A stretch of DNA of 8,844 nt, taken from Burkholderiaceae bacterium. GTDB taxonomy: Bacteria; Pseudomonadota; Gammaproteobacteria; Burkholderiales; Burkholderiaceae. A program made the translations under genes and the position numbers. The stretch lies in contig JAKONS010000154.1 of the NCBI GenBank assembly GCA_022701845.1, positions 1 to 8,844 of the forward strand, written 5' to 3'. The notes under the pieces were generated by a model. It saw only the letters and a program-made list of their open reading frames with translations. It had not been told where the DNA came from and did no database searches. Shown piece by piece: positions 5,931 to 8,844 of this stretch (positions are counted from its first letter, which is position 1; every line of letters begins with the position of its first letter).

Positions 5931-6839
5931 ATGCTGGATTTCGGGCTGCGCCAGCTCGCGCATTTCGTGGCGGTGGCCGATGCCGGCAGTTTCAGCGTGG
6001 CCGCCGAGCGCGCCTTCATCGCCCAGCCGGCGCTGTCGATGTCGATCAAGAAGCTGGAGACCTCGCTCGGCACGCCGCTGTTCGAGCGCCTGCCGCGCGG
6101 CGTGGTGCTGACGCCCGCCGGCGACGCCCTGCTGCCCGAGGCCCGGCGCTCGCTGGCCGCGGCCGAGCTGGGCCGCAACAACGCCCGGCTGGCGGCGCTG
6201 GGCGAGATGGGCGTGGTGCGGCTCGGCTTCGTCGGCTCGGCCATCTACCGGCTGCTGCCGCTGCGGCTGCCGGCGTTCGTGTCGTCGCATCCGAGCGTGC
6301 AGCTGGAGCTGACCGAGGGCGTCACCCTGACCCTGCTGCAGGCGATCCGCGAGGGCCGCATGGACGCCGCGGTGATCCGCCTGCCGGCCGACGACACCAC
6401 CGGTTTCGACGTGGCCGAGGTGGAGCGCGATGACCTGATCGCGGTGGTGCCGCGCGGCCACCGGCTGGCGCACCGCCGGCAGATCCACCTGGCCGAGCTG
6501 GCGCAGGACCCGTTCGTGCTGTTCTCCCGCAGCCAGGTGCCGCGCCTGCGCGCCACCACGGTGGACGCCTGCATCCGCGCCGGCTTCACGCCGCGGCTGG
6601 CGCAGGAGGCGACGCAGGCCTTCACCATGGTCGGGCTGGTCGGCAGCGGGCTGGGGGTGGCGCTGGTGCCGGGGGTGATCCGGCTGTTCTCCAACGAGCA
6701 GGTGCGCTTCATCGCGCTGAAGGACGCCGGCCTGCGCGGCGCGCTCACCCTGGCGCTGGCGACGCTGCGCAGCGGCTGCTCGGTGGCGACCGCGCGGCTG
6801 TGCGACGCCATTGCGGGCCGGCCGGCCGGCGGCGGCTAG
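5931..6839 (+). CDS. LysR-type transcriptional regulator
   Basis: This 302-residue protein has the standard LysR architecture. The N-terminal winged helix-turn-helix (about 4-63) reads LRQLAHFVAVADAGSFSVAA, then AERAFIAQPALSMSIKKLE and LGTPLFERLPRGVVLTPAG. A linker helix (about 66-92) precedes the periplasmic-binding-like effector domain, which starts at VVRLGFVGSA (95-104) and includes DAAVIRLP, a VPRGHRLA turn (173-180) and GLVGSGLGVALVPG (235-248). ATG 5931 (MLDFGLRQLAHF) was chosen because LysR proteins begin a few residues before the first helix, the resulting length is typical, and a GAGA lies upstream. In-frame ATGs at 5910, 5889 and 5793 would add non-family residues and run over the operator boxes or into the divergent gene. 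It probably controls the divergent CoA-transferase/carboxylase operon and itself, with a pathway acid or CoA ester as effector; this is inferred from position. Its TAG overlaps the stop of the convergent helicase gene. Confidence 0.93.
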   Translation: MLDFGLRQLAHFVAVADAGSFSVAAERAFIAQPALSMSIKKLETSLGTPLFERLPRGVVLTPAGDALLPEARRSLAAAELGRNNARLAALGEMGVVRLGFVGSAIYRLLPLRLPAFVSSHPSVQLELTEGVTLTLLQAIREGRMDAAVIRLPADDTTGFDVAEVERDDLIAVVPRGHRLAHRRQIHLAELAQDPFVLFSRSQVPRLRATTVDACIRAGFTPRLAQEATQAFTMVGLVGSGLGVALVPGVIRLFSNEQVRFIALKDAGLRGALTLALATLRSGCSVATARLCDAIAGRPAGGG

Positions 6840-8844
6840 GGCAGCGGCGCGAGCAGGCCGTCGAGCTCCTCCGGCCCGAACTTCTCGGCCAGCGCCGCGT
6901 CGCTGCCCAGCATGCCGGCGGCCAGCGCCGCCTTGCGCGCCTGCAGCTCGCGCATGCGCTCCTCGATCGAGCCCTCGGCGATCAGCCGGTAGACGAACAC
7001 AGTGCGGGTCTGGCCGATGCGGTGCGCGCGCGCCGTCGCCTGCTCCTCGACGGCCGGGTTCCACCAGGGGTCGAGGTGGATCACCGTGTCGGCGGCGGTC
7101 AGGTTCAGGCCGGTGCCGCCCGCCTTCAGGCTGGCCAGCAGCACCGGCTCCTCGCCGGCCTGGAAGCGCGCCACCAGGGCGCCGCGCGCCTCGGGCGGGG
7201 TGTCGCCGGTGAGCGCCATCCAGCGCACGCCGATGCCGGTCAGCGCCTCGCCCGCCAGCCGCAGCAGCGCGGTGAACTGCGAGAACACGATCACCTGCCG
7301 GCCCTCGGCCAGCAGCGGCGGCAGCATCTCGCACAGGCGGTCGAGCTTGGCGCGCTCCATGCCGGGCGGCGTGGCCTCGCCGCGCAGCAGGCGCGGGTCG
7401 CAGCACACCTGGCGCAGCTTGAGCAGCGCATCCAGCACCGCGATCTGCGCGCCGCCGAAGCCGGTGCGCTGCAGCACCCGGCGCACCTGCTTGTCGGCCG
7501 CCACCCGCACGCTCTCGTAGAGCACCCGCTGCTGGCCGAGCAGCGGCACCCGCTCGATGCTCTCCACCCGCGGCGGCAGCTCGGGCGCCACATCCTGCTT
7601 GCGGCGGCGCAGGATGAAAGGCCGCACCCGCGCCGCCAGCAGCGCGGCCCGCGCGGTCTCGCCGCCGATCTCGATCGGCTTCTTCCACAGGCGCTGGAAG
7701 GCGCGGGTGTCGCCCAGGAAACCCGGCATCAGGAAGTCGAACTGCGACCACAGCTCGCCCAGGTGGTTCTCCAGCGGTGTGCCGGTGATGCACAGCCGGT
7801 GGCGCGCGTTCAGGCGGCGCATCGCGCGGGCGGCGCGGCCGGTGGCGTCCTTGGTGACCTGCGCCTCGTCGAGCATCAACAGGTGCCAGGGTTGCGGGCG
7901 CAGCCAGTCGAGGTCGCGCCAGGCCAGCGGATAGGTGGTGATCACCAGGTCGTGCTGCGGCATCGTCGGGAAAGCGGCATGCCGCTGCGGCCCCTGCAGC
8001 ACCAGCACCCGCAGCGCCGGCGCCACCCGCCGCGCCTCGGCCAGCCAGTTGAAGACCAGCGAGGTCGGCACCACCACCAGAGAGGGCCGGTCGGCCCGGC
8101 CCTGCTGCAGCTCCAGCAGCAGATGCGCCAGCACCTGGGCCGTCTTGCCCAGGCCCATGTCGTCGGCCAGAATGCCGCCCAGCCCCTGCGCCCGCAGGTA
8201 CTGCAGCCAGGCCAGGCCTTCGCGCTGGTAGCCGCGCAATTCCAGACCCAGGCCGGTGGGCGGCTCCACCGCCGGCGCCGGGCCGGCGTGGCGCAGGCGG
8301 TCGGCCAGCTGCGCCAGGCCGTCGGCGCCCTGCAGCGCCCAGGCCCCGGCGGTGCCGGCGCGGCGCGGCTGGGTGGCGGCCAGATGCAGCCGCAGCGCAT
8401 CGAGCCGGCCGGCGTCCCAGGTCGACAGCTTGAGCGCACCGGCGGCCCGGCGCGGGTCGGTCAGCAGGTCGAGCATCGCGCCGACGATCGCCTTCAGCGG
8501 CGCCGCCGGCGACACCACATGCCGCCCGCCGGGCGCACGCAGCCGGATCGGCTCCTCGTCGTCGATGTCGGCCAACGCCAGCGCATCGCGCCAGCGGCCC
8601 TCGCGCTTGAGCAGGCCGGCCAGCATCGGCGCCAGGTCGAGCGCCTCGCCCTCCACCTCGACGCCCAGCGACAGCAGCCAGGAGCCCTCGCGGCGATTCA
8701 GTGCCAGCCCGCCGGCACCGACGGCCGGTGCGCCCTCGCCGTCGGCGCCGGCCAGCAGCAGCCGCCAGCCGCCGATGGCGACCGGTTCGTGGGCGAAGCC
8801 CGGCGCCACCGTCACCTGCCAGCCCTGCTGCTGCAGCTCCGGCA
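6836..8844 (-). CDS. SNF2-family DEAD/DEAH-box helicase (5' end cut by window)
   Basis: This is a bacterial SNF2/RapA-like ATPase that would translocate on DNA or remodel nucleoprotein; the cellular role of these proteins is poorly known. Only the C-terminal 669 codons are visible. A GTG occurs at 8815, but the frame stays open to the window edge (PELQQQGWQ precedes it) and the family usually has a long N-terminal region, so the true start is probably outside. Visible parts in order: a helicase-associated region (about 8815-8240); motif I ADDMGLGKT (near 8141-8170); motif II DEAQ (7859-7870), a common SNF2 variant of DEAH; motif III TGTPLEN (7766-7786); the second RecA-like domain with VIVFSQFTALL, LASLKAGGTGLNLTAAD and HLDPWWNPAVE; and motif VI HRIGQTR (7004-7024), followed by SIEERMRELQARK. 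All ATPase motifs look intact. It is convergent with the LysR gene and overlaps it by 4 bp. Nothing links it functionally to the carboxylase operon. Confidence 0.93.
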   Translation of the reverse strand, partial: PELQQQGWQVTVAPGFAHEPVAIGGWRLLLAGADGEGAPAVGAGGLALNRREGSWLLSLGVEVEGEALDLAPMLAGLLKREGRWRDALALADIDDEEPIRLRAPGGRHVVSPAAPLKAIVGAMLDLLTDPRRAAGALKLSTWDAGRLDALRLHLAATQPRRAGTAGAWALQGADGLAQLADRLRHAGPAPAVEPPTGLGLELRGYQREGLAWLQYLRAQGLGGILADDMGLGKTAQVLAHLLLELQQGRADRPSLVVVPTSLVFNWLAEARRVAPALRVLVLQGPQRHAAFPTMPQHDLVITTYPLAWRDLDWLRPQPWHLLMLDEAQVTKDATGRAARAMRRLNARHRLCITGTPLENHLGELWSQFDFLMPGFLGDTRAFQRLWKKPIEIGGETARAALLAARVRPFILRRRKQDVAPELPPRVESIERVPLLGQQRVLYESVRVAADKQVRRVLQRTGFGGAQIAVLDALLKLRQVCCDPRLLRGEATPPGMERAKLDRLCEMLPPLLAEGRQVIVFSQFTALLRLAGEALTGIGVRWMALTGDTPPEARGALVARFQAGEEPVLLASLKAGGTGLNLTAADTVIHLDPWWNPAVEEQATARAHRIGQTRTVFVYRLIAEGSIEERMRELQARKAALAAGMLGSDAALAEKFGPEELDGLLAPLP

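Noticed and set aside
3899..6244. Minus-strand open frame of 781 codons overlapping the CoA-transferase and Bug genes out of frame
   Set aside because: Its translation is a frame-shifted copy of the real genes plus antisense of the LysR gene, low in complexity and without family motifs.
5898..7793. Minus-strand open frame of 631 codons across the helicase and LysR genes
   Set aside because: It lies out of frame with all the helicase motifs and antisense to the LysR gene; a shadow of the GC-rich codon pattern.
1..8844. Search for defence systems, CRISPR, insertion sequences, tRNA or other RNA genes, with the SNF2 helicase considered as a defence-island component
   Set aside because: No direct-repeat array, transposase, tRNA-like fold or defence partner gene is visible. 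The helicase resembles the stand-alone chromosomal SNF2 proteins common in proteobacteria and is flanked in this window only by the LysR gene.

Overview
This is a very GC-rich window (third codon positions almost always G or C) of ordinary chromosomal gene content. It looks like a betaproteobacterium of the order Burkholderiales, for example Comamonadaceae or Alcaligenaceae. That placement is inferred from base composition, the Bug-type solute-binding protein and the gene assortment; no taxonomic marker is present.

Layout. From 5841 down to 1, on the minus strand, lies a compact four-gene operon: a class III (CaiB/BaiF) CoA-transferase, a Bug/TctC periplasmic solute-binding protein, an acyl-CoA carboxylase carboxyltransferase (beta) subunit, and the biotin-carboxylase/biotin-carrier (alpha) subunit. 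The last gene runs off the left edge just before its biotinylation site. Gaps are 42 bp, 19 bp and then a 4-bp ATGA overlap, so the genes are very probably co-transcribed. A LysR-type regulator is transcribed divergently on the plus strand (5931-6839). The short AT-rich region between it and the operon carries two related T-N11-A boxes and overlapping promoter-like elements. Right of the regulator, convergent with it and sharing a CTAG stop-codon overlap, is a SNF2-family helicase (6836 to beyond 8844, minus strand), truncated at its N-terminus by the window edge and probably unrelated in function.

How the genes may work together (inference): the Bug protein binds a carboxylic acid in the periplasm, the CoA-transferase converts the acid to its CoA thioester, and the biotin-dependent carboxylase carboxylates that thioester. 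The LysR protein would sense the acid or a pathway intermediate. The carboxylase resembles the 3-methylcrotonyl-/geranyl-CoA carboxylase branch, but the usual partners (acyl-CoA dehydrogenase, enoyl-CoA hydratase, HMG-CoA lyase) are not in the window, so the substrate is open. This cluster is the best candidate here for an uncharacterised pathway. No RNA gene, mobile element, CRISPR array or long repeat was found. The window is almost fully coding; the only notable non-coding stretch is the 89-bp divergent region.
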